Under the pieces are notes generated by a model. It was not told the DNA's origin. It saw only the letters and a program-made list of their open reading frames with translations, and made no database searches. A stretch of DNA of 64,000 bases. Origin: Ewingella sp963519305 (lineage in GTDB: Bacteria > Pseudomonadota > Gammaproteobacteria > Enterobacterales > Enterobacteriaceae). Position numbers and translations under genes: made by a program. The stretch spans positions 124,001 through 188,000 of the forward strand of contig CAUQMS010000001.1 of assembly GCA_963519305.1 (NCBI GenBank), written 5' to 3'. Below, piece by piece: positions 18,662-27,644 of the stretch. The first letter of the stretch is position 1. Each line of letters opens with the position of its first letter.

Positions 18662-19063
18662 ATGCATACGTTTATCACGGTTCGCGGTTTTCATATTGAC
18701 GTCTATCAGCATGTTAATAATGCCCGCTATCTTGAGTTTCTGGAGTCTGCCCGTTGGGAGTGGCTCGATAACAAGAGCGGTTTCAAATGGATGAGCGCTA
18801 ACAAAATCGCGTTCATCGTCGTCAATATCAATATTAACTACCGCAAACCAGCCACGCTGGGTGATGTATTACGCATTGACAGCAGCCTGCAGCAGCTCAA
18901 TGGACGCAGCGGCGTCATAGAACAGGTGATCACGCGGGAAGGAGACATTGTCGCCGATGCTACCCTGACGTTTGTCTGCATTGATCTGCGAACGCAAAAG
19001 GCTTTGCCACTGGAAGGTGAATTACTGGAAAGGTTGCGGGAGTTGGAGCTGAAAGAGAGTTAA
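18662..19063 (+). CDS. fadM: Long-chain acyl-CoA thioesterase FadM
   Basis: A 133-residue hot-dog-fold thioesterase (E. coli 132) that cleaves long-chain acyl-CoA intermediates during oleate breakdown. The 4-hydroxybenzoyl-CoA-thioesterase-type active site is visible: Asp13 in FHIDVYQHVNNARYLEFLE. The gene stands alone between the ybaV terminator and the convergent queC. Confidence 0.95.
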   Translation: MHTFITVRGFHIDVYQHVNNARYLEFLESARWEWLDNKSGFKWMSANKIAFIVVNININYRKPATLGDVLRIDSSLQQLNGRSGVIEQVITREGDIVADATLTFVCIDLRTQKALPLEGELLERLRELELKES

Positions 19064-19102
19064 GCGCCGGGGAGATGAAAATCTCAGGCGTGAAAGAGTG
19101 GC

Positions 19103-19132
19103 TGACCGGGTATGAATCCTCAAACCCGGTCA
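19103..19132. terminator. Inverted repeat between convergent fadM and queC
   Basis: A 9-bp perfect pair (TGACCGGGT / ACCCGGTCA) with a 12-base loop. There is no T run on either strand, so termination is only suggested by its position between two convergent stop codons. Confidence 0.4.
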
Positions 19133-19146
19133 CACAGATTCCGCAA

Positions 19147-19845
19147 TTAACGCAGGCCGGTTTTTTTCTTCAGGCTGGCGCTGACGGCGTCTTTGTCCTG
19201 CTGATACTGCTGCAGACCGTTGGCACGTAAATGGCAGGCTGCGCAATCGCCGCAGCCGTCACCGGCAATGCCGTTATAGCAGGTCAGGGTCTGTTGACGC
19301 ACCAGATCCAACTGCTGATAATAATCAGCCAGTGCCCATGTTTCAGCCTTGTTCAGCCACATCAGGGGCGTTTCAAAGCGAATATCGCGGGCGATGCCCA
19401 GTGAAACCGCATGGTTCAGGGCTTTGACGAATTCGTCGCGGCAATCCGGATAGCCGGAGAAGTCAGTTTCACATACGCCTGTGATCACGGCTTCGGCCTG
19501 AATCTGATAGGCATAAATTGCCGCCAGCGTGAGGAACAAAATATTGCGCCCAGGAACAAAGGTGCTTGGCAGGCCGTTATCTTCCGTCTCACCTAAAGCA
19601 GGGACCGGAATATTGTCGCGGGTCAGGCTGCTGACCGCCAGTTCATTCAACAGGCCGACATCCAGCACCTTGTGGGCTTTCGCACCCAACTCCACCGAGA
19701 GTTTTCGGGCAATGTCGATCTCTGCACGATGTCGCTGACCATAGTCGAAGGTGATGCAATGCACTTCGTCATATTGCGTCAATGCCTGAATAAGGCAGGT
19801 TGTTGAATCCTGACCACCGCTAAAAACCACCACTGCTCTTTTCAT
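19147..19845 (-). CDS. queC: 7-cyano-7-deazaguanine synthase QueC
   Basis: A 232-residue PP-loop ATPase that converts 7-carboxy-7-deazaguanine to preQ0 for queuosine tRNA modification. The ATP-binding loop SGGQDST is at residues 9-15. The C-terminal zinc site has Cys189, Cys198, Cys201 and Cys204 (GDGCGDCAACH). Both features are complete. In this window it is a useful comparison for the divergent PP-loop protein at 62300-63037, which lacks the cysteines. Confidence 0.97.
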   Translation of the reverse strand: MKRAVVVFSGGQDSTTCLIQALTQYDEVHCITFDYGQRHRAEIDIARKLSVELGAKAHKVLDVGLLNELAVSSLTRDNIPVPALGETEDNGLPSTFVPGRNILFLTLAAIYAYQIQAEAVITGVCETDFSGYPDCRDEFVKALNHAVSLGIARDIRFETPLMWLNKAETWALADYYQQLDLVRQQTLTCYNGIAGDGCGDCAACHLRANGLQQYQQDKDAVSASLKKKTGLR

Positions 19846-19934
19846 GTGTTTTACCCGTTTTACTCAGACTTATGCCAGACGCGCTGGCAATAAAATTTCC
19901 GCCCATGGTACTGCCCTTTCGCCTGATATAAAAG

Positions 19935-21635
19935 TCAGGGCAGCGGTGGTGGGATCCACGCCTGGCAAAAATCAAACCATCCCCACGCCGTTAGCTGTAC
20001 GCCATTCACCCGCGGTGGTGCACTGACCTGATACTGATAGTTAAACAGCGGCGTGATGATCCCGCGTTGCATCAGGTGATAGAAGTGATCCCGTAACTCG
20101 TCGGCTCTTTTATTGGCGAGCGGAATTTGCTGAACAGACAGCAATTGCTCTTGCTGTTTGAGAATATCATCATCGCTAAGAATACCCGACCAAAGCGGAT
20201 CCTGTCGTAGCCAGTTTTCCAGAGTGGCTTCAGGCGCTTCGCCGATTAAGCGGTCGCCGAGCAGCAGATCGGCGGTGGCAAGCGATGCTTCGTCGTCCCA
20301 CAAACGGCCGGGATGGTAGAGGATTTCCAGCTTACAACCTTCAGCGGCCAGTCTGCTTTTCAGCGCCTCGGCGACAAATTCAAGTTCCACGGGGGGATGA
20401 AACACTAATGTAAGTTTCGCTGGCAGCACGACCTGCGGGACATCATGATCGGGGATCTGCCATCCGGGAAGCATCTCTTTGCTGGGCTTCACCAGATCGT
20501 GATCAATGGGCAATCTGTTCAGCAGGCCGGATCGCTGAATGATCATAATGATTTTCTGTGCCTGCTCTGAGGATAAGAGCCCGCGCCGCAGATTGGCCGC
20601 AATATAACAAAAACCCAGACTGGTACTGCGTTTCACCGGCTTCACATCGGCTATTTCATCCTGCTCACCTAACATAATGCGCACAGGGTGCTGGCAGCTG
20701 ACATTGTCTTTCTGCGCGAAAAGCTGCGGTGTGATCCAAAATTCAATCGCTGCCAGAAAAGGATGCTGCAAATGATAGTAGGCGTGCTGTTCGAGGCGGA
20801 CGAGTTCCGGTGCAAAACTTGCCAGACGAAACGGACCTGCTCCGCACAGCGCGTCATCCGGATGTGCCAGCAGACAGTTCAGGTCAGCCAGACGGTGCGC
20901 CAGCCAGTAATCCGGCGCATGTAAATCGAATTGCAGGCAGAGGGCATGTGGCTGGCTGAGCTGGGCAACCGTTGCCAGACTATGCCTGCTGCGCGGTGAC
21001 TGGCGCAGTGCTTCAAAGCGGCTGCATAACTGGCCGGCAGTCACCGGCTCACCGTTGTGCCAGTAGAGCTGGCTGCGCAGGAAGAAGCGCCAGGTCTTCC
21101 CGTTGTTGCTGATTTGCCAGTGGTGTGCCAGATCGGGCTGGGGAAGGGGCTCTCCGGTAATAAAACGCGTCAGGCCTGCATGCAACGTATGCGCCAGATG
21201 CTGTTCCGCACGTCCGGTCAGGGTCTGCGGATCCAGTGGCTGCATACTGCGGTAATAGGGAATGCGCAGCGTCGGGGCATCTGCTTGCCATTGCCCGCCT
21301 AGATGGGGAGCCAGCAGGGCGTTAAGGTGTTTGGGGTCCATTTCACTGAGCTGCAACGCCGCTGAGTGATCGCCGTTTTTCAACAGCTGTTGTAAATAGG
21401 ACTCACGTAAACTTTCCGGCGACGTCAGGCAGTGAATCGAGGCACGCTTCCCCCGACCTGCCTGCGATTGCCAGCTAATCCAGCCTGCATGCTGGAACTG
21501 CGTCAGCAGGGTGCGGGTATGACGTTCACTGCAACAGAAGATTCCGGCCAGATCGGCCACGGTCAGCGCCGACGGCTGATTACCCACTTTTACATATAGG
21601 CGCTGATACTGATTAAGACGGTTTTGTAATCGCAT
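19935..21635 (-). CDS. ybaE: SgrR-type transcriptional regulator YbaE
   Basis: A 566-residue protein, the same length as E. coli YbaE. An N-terminal winged-helix domain (about residues 20-70, ALTVADLAGIFCCSERHTR) is fused to a family-5 extracellular solute-binding-like domain that probably senses a small molecule, as in SgrR. The ligand is unknown. It is divergent from cof, and the shared region contains repeated AGTGTTC elements that may be its operator. Confidence 0.92.
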   Translation of the reverse strand: MRLQNRLNQYQRLYVKVGNQPSALTVADLAGIFCCSERHTRTLLTQFQHAGWISWQSQAGRGKRASIHCLTSPESLRESYLQQLLKNGDHSAALQLSEMDPKHLNALLAPHLGGQWQADAPTLRIPYYRSMQPLDPQTLTGRAEQHLAHTLHAGLTRFITGEPLPQPDLAHHWQISNNGKTWRFFLRSQLYWHNGEPVTAGQLCSRFEALRQSPRSRHSLATVAQLSQPHALCLQFDLHAPDYWLAHRLADLNCLLAHPDDALCGAGPFRLASFAPELVRLEQHAYYHLQHPFLAAIEFWITPQLFAQKDNVSCQHPVRIMLGEQDEIADVKPVKRSTSLGFCYIAANLRRGLLSSEQAQKIIMIIQRSGLLNRLPIDHDLVKPSKEMLPGWQIPDHDVPQVVLPAKLTLVFHPPVELEFVAEALKSRLAAEGCKLEILYHPGRLWDDEASLATADLLLGDRLIGEAPEATLENWLRQDPLWSGILSDDDILKQQEQLLSVQQIPLANKRADELRDHFYHLMQRGIITPLFNYQYQVSAPPRVNGVQLTAWGWFDFCQAWIPPPLP

Positions 21636-21665
21636 AAAAAATCCGGAACATCAATAAAAGTTCGC

Positions 21666-21761
21666 CATAAAGTGTTCAGCATATCCGAGCCACAGGCCTG
21701 CGACATCAGGCAATGCGCCGTATTGTGATCTAAACCCGGAACACTATTCATAAAGTGTTCA
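21666..21761. promoter_or_regulatory. Repeated operator-like elements between ybaE and cof
   Basis: A 13-base sequence CATAAAGTGTTCA occurs twice in the same orientation, at 21666-21678 and 21749-21761. The second copy is half of an inverted repeat GAACACT (21739-21745) and AGTGTTC (21754-21760) with an 8-base spacer. This is a plausible binding site for YbaE, since the related SgrR represses its own gene. No experiment is known to me. Confidence 0.5.
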
Positions 21762-21869
21762 CTATTACTTCCGTAAATCCGGCGGCATACTGACAGCGCT
21801 AACTTTCTCCAAGACAGCTAGGCAGAAAACTCTTTTTCATGCTGTTCTGTCGGGTAATCGCGAGGTTTT

Positions 21870-22691
21870 ATGTTTCGTTTGGCTGCATTTGATATGGACG
21901 GCACACTGTTAATGCCCGATCACCGGTTGGGTGAGAAGACGCTGTCGACCCTGAGTCAACTGGCCGAAAAACCGATGACGCTGACGTTTGCGACCGGCCG
22001 CCATTACCTTGAAATGAAAGATATTCTGTCGAATCTGGGTCTGGAGGGATATCTCATTACCGGCAACGGAACCCGCATTCATGATTTGGCCGGGAATCGT
22101 CTGCACGTCAGTGACTTACCCGCAGAATGCGCACATGAGCTGCTGAATACCCACTGGAACACACCCGCCAGCCTGCATGTTTTTCGCGACGAAGGCTGGT
22201 TTACCGATCTTGATGACCCGCAGTTGTTAGTACCACACGAATTCAGCGGTTTCCGCTATCAGTTATGTGAGCTGTCAAAGCTGCCAGTCAACGGTAACAG
22301 CAAAGTCTGCTTTACCGCGCCGCATGACGTGCTGCTAGAACTGGTACCGTCGATTGAAGCCCACTTCGGATCACGCGTTGATCTCTGTTTCTCGGCTGCG
22401 GACTGTCTGGATATCATGCCCGCTGGCAGCAACAAGGGCAGTGCGCTGGCGCTGCTGACGGCAAGACTGGGTATTGAGATGTCCGAATGCATGGCTTTCG
22501 GCGATGCGATGAACGACCGCGAAATGCTGGAGAGTGTCGGCATGGGGCTGGTGATGGGCAACGCGCTGCCGGTGCTGAAACACCACTCTCCTCATCTGCA
22601 AGTTATTGGTCACTGTCAGAATCAGGCGGTGTCCCACTTTTTACAACATTGGCTGAATTCACCACACCTCACCTATTCCCCCGAATATTAA
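21870..22691 (+). CDS. cof: HMP-PP phosphatase Cof (HAD superfamily)
   Basis: A 273-residue HAD-like phosphatase of the Cof type; in E. coli it hydrolyses 4-amino-2-methyl-5-hydroxymethylpyrimidine diphosphate, a thiamin precursor. The catalytic motif DMDGT gives nucleophile Asp8 and acid/base Asp10. Motif II is in TFATGR, and motif IV GDAMNDREML is near residue 210. The C2-type cap domain lies between. It is divergent from ybaE and followed by a terminator. Confidence 0.94.
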   Translation: MFRLAAFDMDGTLLMPDHRLGEKTLSTLSQLAEKPMTLTFATGRHYLEMKDILSNLGLEGYLITGNGTRIHDLAGNRLHVSDLPAECAHELLNTHWNTPASLHVFRDEGWFTDLDDPQLLVPHEFSGFRYQLCELSKLPVNGNSKVCFTAPHDVLLELVPSIEAHFGSRVDLCFSAADCLDIMPAGSNKGSALALLTARLGIEMSECMAFGDAMNDREMLESVGMGLVMGNALPVLKHHSPHLQVIGHCQNQAVSHFLQHWLNSPHLTYSPEY

Positions 22692-22704
22692 GGTTATTCC
22701 AGCC

Positions 22705-22726
22705 AGCCGGGCTATCTGTCCCGGCT
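22705..22726 (+). terminator. Terminator after cof
   Basis: A 7-bp GC-rich stem (AGCCGGG / CCCGGCT) with an 8-base loop, followed by T5. Confidence 0.85.
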
Positions 22727-22865
22727 TTTTTCTTTCTGTCCCGTACCGTCGTCACAAAATTGTCATAGGGATTTCATATAGTTCCCCGATCTGACCCTGC
22801 CTGTCTGTTACTCAACTGCACTTTTATCTATAGTCCCGACAGGTAGTTCACCCGTTAAGGATAAA

Positions 22866-23975
22866 ATGATGATCGCTACTCATGGGGCAACCCGCATTGC
22901 ACTTGCTTTAACTTTATTGATTTCTGCCAATGTGTCCGCCAGGGCCATTAATACGCTTCAGCCGCAGGCTGATTACCAACAGTACATTTCCGAGCGACAG
23001 ACCGTCGATTTCCTGATTCAGGATGCGCTGACTGCGTTTAAATCTCCGGCCCGTGTTTCCGATGCAGGCTTCACCGGCAAACTGCCGACGAATATGGAGA
23101 TAGTTGCCGATCGCCTGCAACAGGCGAGTAAACTGGAGCCTTACCGCGCTGACCTGCTGTTCAGCACTGCCAGTGCGTACATCTACAATAAAAATGTCGA
23201 TAAGGCGCTCATGCTGTACCAGCAGATCCTCGGCATCGCGCCGGATGACGTAGATGCCCACAGTTATATCGCTGCATGGCAGCGTTACAAAGGCAACTCG
23301 GCCGCTGTTGATTCGCAAATGGCTGAGCTGCAACAACTCAATCCGGGCCGGGCAGATCAGCTGAAGAAAGTGTTTGCTGTGATTGATGAGGTCACCTCAA
23401 TGCCGCTGCGCGATACTCTGCCAGCGGACGTTGCCAAATCCTTCACCGGCCCGACCGCCATTGTGACCCTCGGTTATGCGCTCGACCCCGATGGTTCGAT
23501 GAATAAAGTGCTTATTCAGCGCCTGGAGAAAACGCTGGAACTCGCCAAACAGTTACCGGATGCAATGATTGTAGTCACCGGTGGCGTGCCGCAAAGTCAT
23601 CAGACGGAAGGTAAGCTGATGTCGCAATGGCTGGTGGAGAAGGGCATAGACAGCAAGCGGATTTATCAGGATAACTTCGCCCGTTCGACTGTGGAAAATG
23701 CGCTGTTCAGCCGTTACGCACTGGCAAAACATCGCATCAAAGATGCTGTGATTGTCAGCTCCGGTAGCCATGTTCGCCGTGCTCAGGCGCTGTTCACTAT
23801 TGCCAGCTGGGAAACCGGCCCGCGAGATATCCGTTATGTGTCGGTTGCGGCTATCGATAAGCCTTTAGCAGAACTGCAGACAGTTTCTGACGGTGACAAG
23901 CAGGGGATTTACCGCGATGCGCTGAAAACCATGGGGTTGTGGAGTTTCCGCAGCTATCCGCTCGAAGAGCGTTAA
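22866..23975 (+). CDS. Exported DUF218 (ElyC/SanA/YdcF-type) protein with TPR-like N-terminus
   Basis: A 369-residue protein with a signal peptide (about residues 1-27, ending VSARA). A helical region at about residues 85-160 contains TPR-like repeats (LYQQILGIAPDDVDAHSYIAAW). A C-terminal DUF218 domain at about residues 195-350 has the family motifs TLGYALDPDG, VVTGG, RIYQDNFARSTVENA and VIVSSGSHVRRA. DUF218 proteins such as ElyC and SanA act in envelope homeostasis, but the function of this longer form is unknown. It is not in the E. coli locus. A second ATG at 22869 has better ribosome-site spacing. Confidence 0.85.
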   Translation: MMIATHGATRIALALTLLISANVSARAINTLQPQADYQQYISERQTVDFLIQDALTAFKSPARVSDAGFTGKLPTNMEIVADRLQQASKLEPYRADLLFSTASAYIYNKNVDKALMLYQQILGIAPDDVDAHSYIAAWQRYKGNSAAVDSQMAELQQLNPGRADQLKKVFAVIDEVTSMPLRDTLPADVAKSFTGPTAIVTLGYALDPDGSMNKVLIQRLEKTLELAKQLPDAMIVVTGGVPQSHQTEGKLMSQWLVEKGIDSKRIYQDNFARSTVENALFSRYALAKHRIKDAVIVSSGSHVRRAQALFTIASWETGPRDIRYVSVAAIDKPLAELQTVSDGDKQGIYRDALKTMGLWSFRSYPLEER

Positions 23976-24002
23976 TGCGGCTCAGCAGGTTTGAATTAAA
24001 GG

Positions 24003-24026
24003 AAAAGGCGGCTTTGGCCGCCTTTT
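24003..24026. terminator. Bidirectional terminator between the DUF218 gene and cds1
   Basis: A perfect 10-bp stem (AAAAGGCGGC / GCCGCCTTTT) with loop TTTG and T or A runs on both sides, between convergent genes. Confidence 0.9.
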
Positions 24027-24044
24027 TTACATCTGAGGGTGCAA

Positions 24045-25088
24045 TCAGCGCACGCTGGCCAATTGTTCACTGTAGTGGCTGATATCGCCGATATTCGCTG
24101 TAACCCATTCGTCGTTAAAATAGGTGTTCAGATAGCGTTCACCGCTGTCGCACAGCAACGTGACAATCGATCCGGTCTCACCTTTTTCACGCATCCGTTT
24201 TGCTAACTCGAGCGCACCCCAGACATTGGTACCGGTGGAACCACCGACCTTGCGGCCCAGAATGCCTTCTAGCCAGCGTAGCGTGGCAATGCTGGCGGCA
24301 TCAGGTACGCGGATCATGCTGTCGATGACGCTCGGAATAAATGACGGCTCAGCGCGCGGGCGACCAATGCCCTCTATTTTACTGCTGCACTGAGCGGTTA
24401 CTGACGGATCACGCTGCTGGAAATAGTCATAAAACACTGAGTTTTCCGGGTCAACTACCACCAGTTCGGTCTGATACCCCTGATAACGGATATAGCGGCC
24501 AAGCGTCGCCGAAGTGCCGCCGGTTCCGGCGCTCATGACCAGATAGCGCGGTACCGGATGGGGCTCCAGAGACATCTGGCGGAAAATACTGTCGGCAATA
24601 TTATTGTTGCCGCGCCAGTCTGTCGCGCGTTCCGCGTAAGTAAACTGATCCATATAGTGACCGTTCATTTCACGCGCCAGTTGCTCGGACGCGGCATAAA
24701 TCTGGCCTGAATTTTCGACGAAATGGCAGCGCCCACCATAAAACTCAATCTGCTGGATCTTGCGCGGTGCGGTACAGGAAGGCATCACGGCAATAAACGG
24801 CAGGCCGAGCAGCCGGGCAAAATAGGCTTCGGAAATGGCGGTACTGCCCGACGAGGCTTCAATGATCGGCGTATTTTCACGGATCCAACCATTACACAGT
24901 CCGTACAAAAACAGCGAGCGGGCCAGACGGTGCTTGAGGCTGCCGGAAGGATGGGTACTTTCATCTTTCAGATAGAGCGCAATGCCGGGGAAATCTGCAA
25001 GGCTGAGGCGCATCAGATGGGTGTCGGCAGAACGCTGAAAGTCCGCGTCGATTTCTTTGATGGCGTGAGTTACCCAGGCATTGGTCAT
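24045..25088 (-). CDS. cds1: PLP-dependent cysteine synthase-family protein (Cds1-like L-cysteine desulfhydrase)
   Basis: A 347-residue fold-type II PLP enzyme of the CysK/CysM family. The PLP lysine is in PSGSLKHRLA (about residue 50), and EASSGSTAIS is the cofactor-contact loop. The phosphate-binding loop is SAGTGGTSAT. In Klebsiella and relatives this type is annotated as Cds1, which breaks down excess cysteine to pyruvate, ammonia and sulfide. I chose ATG 25088; the longer frame needs a TTG start with no ribosome site. It is divergent from decR, a cysteine-responsive regulator, which supports the role. Confidence 0.8.
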   Translation of the reverse strand: MTNAWVTHAIKEIDADFQRSADTHLMRLSLADFPGIALYLKDESTHPSGSLKHRLARSLFLYGLCNGWIRENTPIIEASSGSTAISEAYFARLLGLPFIAVMPSCTAPRKIQQIEFYGGRCHFVENSGQIYAASEQLAREMNGHYMDQFTYAERATDWRGNNNIADSIFRQMSLEPHPVPRYLVMSAGTGGTSATLGRYIRYQGYQTELVVVDPENSVFYDYFQQRDPSVTAQCSSKIEGIGRPRAEPSFIPSVIDSMIRVPDAASIATLRWLEGILGRKVGGSTGTNVWGALELAKRMREKGETGSIVTLLCDSGERYLNTYFNDEWVTANIGDISHYSEQLASVR

Positions 25089-25181
25089 GTTGCAGTCCGT
25101 CAAACAGGATTTCGATTGTGCGTAGGTTAACGTATTTAGCGGAGAAATAAGTTACTCTTTAAACCATTGATCGTGGTGATA

Positions 25182-25198
25182 AGAGAATATTTTTCTCT
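25182..25198. promoter_or_regulatory. Inverted repeat in the cds1-decR intergenic region
   Basis: A perfect AGAGAA / TTCTCT pair with a 5-base AT spacer, 11 bases before the decR start codon. Lrp/AsnC-family regulators often bind AT-centred palindromes near their own gene, so this may be a DecR operator. It is not experimentally tested as far as I know. Confidence 0.4.
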
Positions 25199-25209
25199 AA
25201 AGAGGCGGA

Positions 25210-25665
25210 GTGGTAGATAAAATTGACCGAAAACTGCTGGCGATGTTGCAGGAAGATTGCACTCAGCCAATCACTGTGCTGGCAGAGGCAGTAAATCTGA
25301 CTACGACGCCTTGCTGGAAACGCCTGAAGCGGCTGGAAGATGAGGGCATTATTCGCGGGCGGGTGGCCTTACTGGATAACGAAAAACTGGGGCTGAGCCT
25401 CACGGCGTTCGTGCTGATAAAAACCCAGCACCACAGCAGCGACTGGTATCAGAATTTTGTCGATCTGGTCGCGGCGTTACCCGAGGTGCTGAGTTTTTAC
25501 CGCATGGCCGGCGAATATGACTATTTGTTGCAGGTGCAGGTAGCCGACATGAAGAGCTACGACAACTTTTACAAGCGTCTGGTCAATGGGGTACCGGGTC
25601 TGATTGACGTCACGTCCAGCTTTGCAATGGAGCGGATTAAATCCACGACGGCACTGCCGTTGTAA
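25210..25665 (+). CDS. decR: Cysteine-responsive Lrp/AsnC-family regulator DecR
   Basis: A 151-residue regulator (E. coli YbaO/DecR 152). It has an N-terminal helix-turn-helix (about residues 20-45, AEAVNLTTTPCWKRLKRLE) and a C-terminal RAM ligand-binding domain (GEYDYLLQVQVADM). In E. coli, DecR activates cysteine-detoxifying genes in response to cysteine. The start codon is GTG, after GGCGGAG. Here the divergent neighbour is itself a cysteine desulfhydrase gene, so local control is likely. Confidence 0.93.
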   Translation: MVDKIDRKLLAMLQEDCTQPITVLAEAVNLTTTPCWKRLKRLEDEGIIRGRVALLDNEKLGLSLTAFVLIKTQHHSSDWYQNFVDLVAALPEVLSFYRMAGEYDYLLQVQVADMKSYDNFYKRLVNGVPGLIDVTSSFAMERIKSTTALPL

Positions 25666-25856
25666 AACGTTTCTTCATTGGCATCGGACCGGCATCCGTA
25701 CCCTGTCGGGTGGACTGCCTTGCATGGCATGTTTCAGCAAAAAGTTTCATCAGAATGGCATGTTAACAATGTTATTCTGAGCGCCGTTCGATAATAAAAA
25801 TCATTATGGGTTTTCGAAGGCCAATGCATTGGTCATCAATAAATGGATAAATCTGC

Positions 25857-27644
25857 GTGAGATTGTTTGCTCAACTAGGCTGGTATTTCCGCCGCGAATG
25901 GCGACGTTACCTCGGTGCTGTCGCACTGCTGATCGTGATTGCTATTTTGCAGTTACTGCCGCCAAAACTGGTGGGGATCATTATTGACGGCGTGACCTCA
26001 AAACAGATGACCTCAAAAGTCTTATTTGCCTGGCTAGGGCTGATGCTCGCCACGGCCATTGTGGTGTATTTGCTGCGCTATGTCTGGCGCGTACTGCTGT
26101 TCGGCGCCTCCTACCAGCTGGCTGTGGAGTTGCGGCAGAATTTCTTTAAACAGCTCAGCCGCCAGCATCCGGCCTTTTATCTGCGCCATCGTACCGGTGA
26201 TCTGATTGCCCGCGCCACCAACGACGTGGATCGCGTAGTTTTCGCGGCCGGGGAAGGTGTGCTGACGCTGGTAGATTCGATGGTGATGGGACTGGCTGTT
26301 CTGATTGTCATGGCGACCCAAATTAGCTGGGAGCTGACCCTGCTCTCGCTGGTGCCGATGCCCATCATGGCGATTGTGATTAAACGCTATGGTGACCAGT
26401 TGCATCAGCGTTTTAAAACCGCGCAGGCGGCATTCTCTTCGCTTAACGATCAGGCGCAAGAAAGCCTGACCAGTATCCGCATGATCAAAGCCTTTGGTCT
26501 GGAGAATCATCAGTCCTCTCAGTTTGCTGACGTTGCCGCTGATACCGGCGTTAAAAACATGCGCGTCGCGCGCGTGGATGCTCGTTTCGACCCGACGATT
26601 TATGTCGCCATCGGTATGGCTAACCTGCTGGCGATCGGCGGTGGCAGTTGGATGGTGGTTAACGGCCATCTGACGCTCGGGCAACTGACCAGCTTTGTTA
26701 TGTACCTCGGCCTGATGATCTGGCCGATGCTGGCGCTGGCGTGGATGTTCAATATCGTTGAGCGCGGCAGCGCGGCTTACAGCCGGATCCGCAGCTTATT
26801 GCAGGAAGCACCGAGCGTGGTGGACGGTGACACGCCGTTGCCTGCCGGACGCGCCAATCTGGAAGTGCGCATCGATGACTTCCACTATCCGGAAAATAGT
26901 CAGCCTGCGTTGCACGGGGTGAACTTTCTGCTGCGTCCCGGCCAGATGTTGGGCCTGTGCGGGCCGACGGGGTCCGGCAAGAGTACGCTTCTGGGACTTA
27001 TCCAGCGCCAGTTTGACGTCACGCACGGCGATATCAGCTATCACGGCTTGTCCCTGAAAGCGATCAAACTTGATGACTGGCGCGGGCGCATGGCCATTGT
27101 CAGCCAGACGCCGTTCCTGTTTTCTGACACCGTGGCGCAAAATATTGCCCTCGGTCGCCCGGAGGCGACTCAACAAGAAATCGAGGAAGCTGCCCGTCTT
27201 GCCAGCGTTCACGATGATATTCTGCGCCTGCCGCAGGGGTACGAAACTGAAGTCGGCGAACGTGGTGTGATGCTTTCCGGTGGTCAGAAACAACGTATCT
27301 CGATTGCCCGCGCGTTGTTGTTACAGGCCGAAATTTTGGTGCTTGATGACGCGTTGTCAGCCGTCGATGGGCGCACTGAGCATCAGATCCTGCACAACCT
27401 GCGCCAGTGGGGCAGTGATCGCACCGTGATCATCAGCGCTCACCGCCTGTCGGCCCTGACCGAAGCCAGCGAAATTCTGGTGTTCAACGGTGGAACGGTG
27501 GCTCAGCGTGGCGATCACAACCAGCTGTCGTCACAGCCGGGCTGGTATCGCGAAATGTACCGTTATCAGCAGTTGGAAGCCGCACTGGATGATGTTCCGT
27601 CAGAAGAGCTGCCGCAGGTTTTGGTAGACATTAAACATGATTAA
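25857..27644 (+). CDS. mdlA: Heterodimeric ABC exporter subunit MdlA
   Basis: A 595-residue half-transporter: six membrane helices in about the first 310 residues, then an ATPase domain with Walker A GPTGSGKST, signature LSGGQKQR and Walker B LVLDDALSAVD. The residue after the Walker B Asp is Asp, not the catalytic Glu, so one of the two ATP sites is expected to be weak. The start is a GTG, matching the E. coli N-terminus MRLFAQL. It overlaps mdlB by 8 bases. Confidence 0.95.
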   Translation: MRLFAQLGWYFRREWRRYLGAVALLIVIAILQLLPPKLVGIIIDGVTSKQMTSKVLFAWLGLMLATAIVVYLLRYVWRVLLFGASYQLAVELRQNFFKQLSRQHPAFYLRHRTGDLIARATNDVDRVVFAAGEGVLTLVDSMVMGLAVLIVMATQISWELTLLSLVPMPIMAIVIKRYGDQLHQRFKTAQAAFSSLNDQAQESLTSIRMIKAFGLENHQSSQFADVAADTGVKNMRVARVDARFDPTIYVAIGMANLLAIGGGSWMVVNGHLTLGQLTSFVMYLGLMIWPMLALAWMFNIVERGSAAYSRIRSLLQEAPSVVDGDTPLPAGRANLEVRIDDFHYPENSQPALHGVNFLLRPGQMLGLCGPTGSGKSTLLGLIQRQFDVTHGDISYHGLSLKAIKLDDWRGRMAIVSQTPFLFSDTVAQNIALGRPEATQQEIEEAARLASVHDDILRLPQGYETEVGERGVMLSGGQKQRISIARALLLQAEILVLDDALSAVDGRTEHQILHNLRQWGSDRTVIISAHRLSALTEASEILVFNGGTVAQRGDHNQLSSQPGWYREMYRYQQLEAALDDVPSEELPQVLVDIKHD

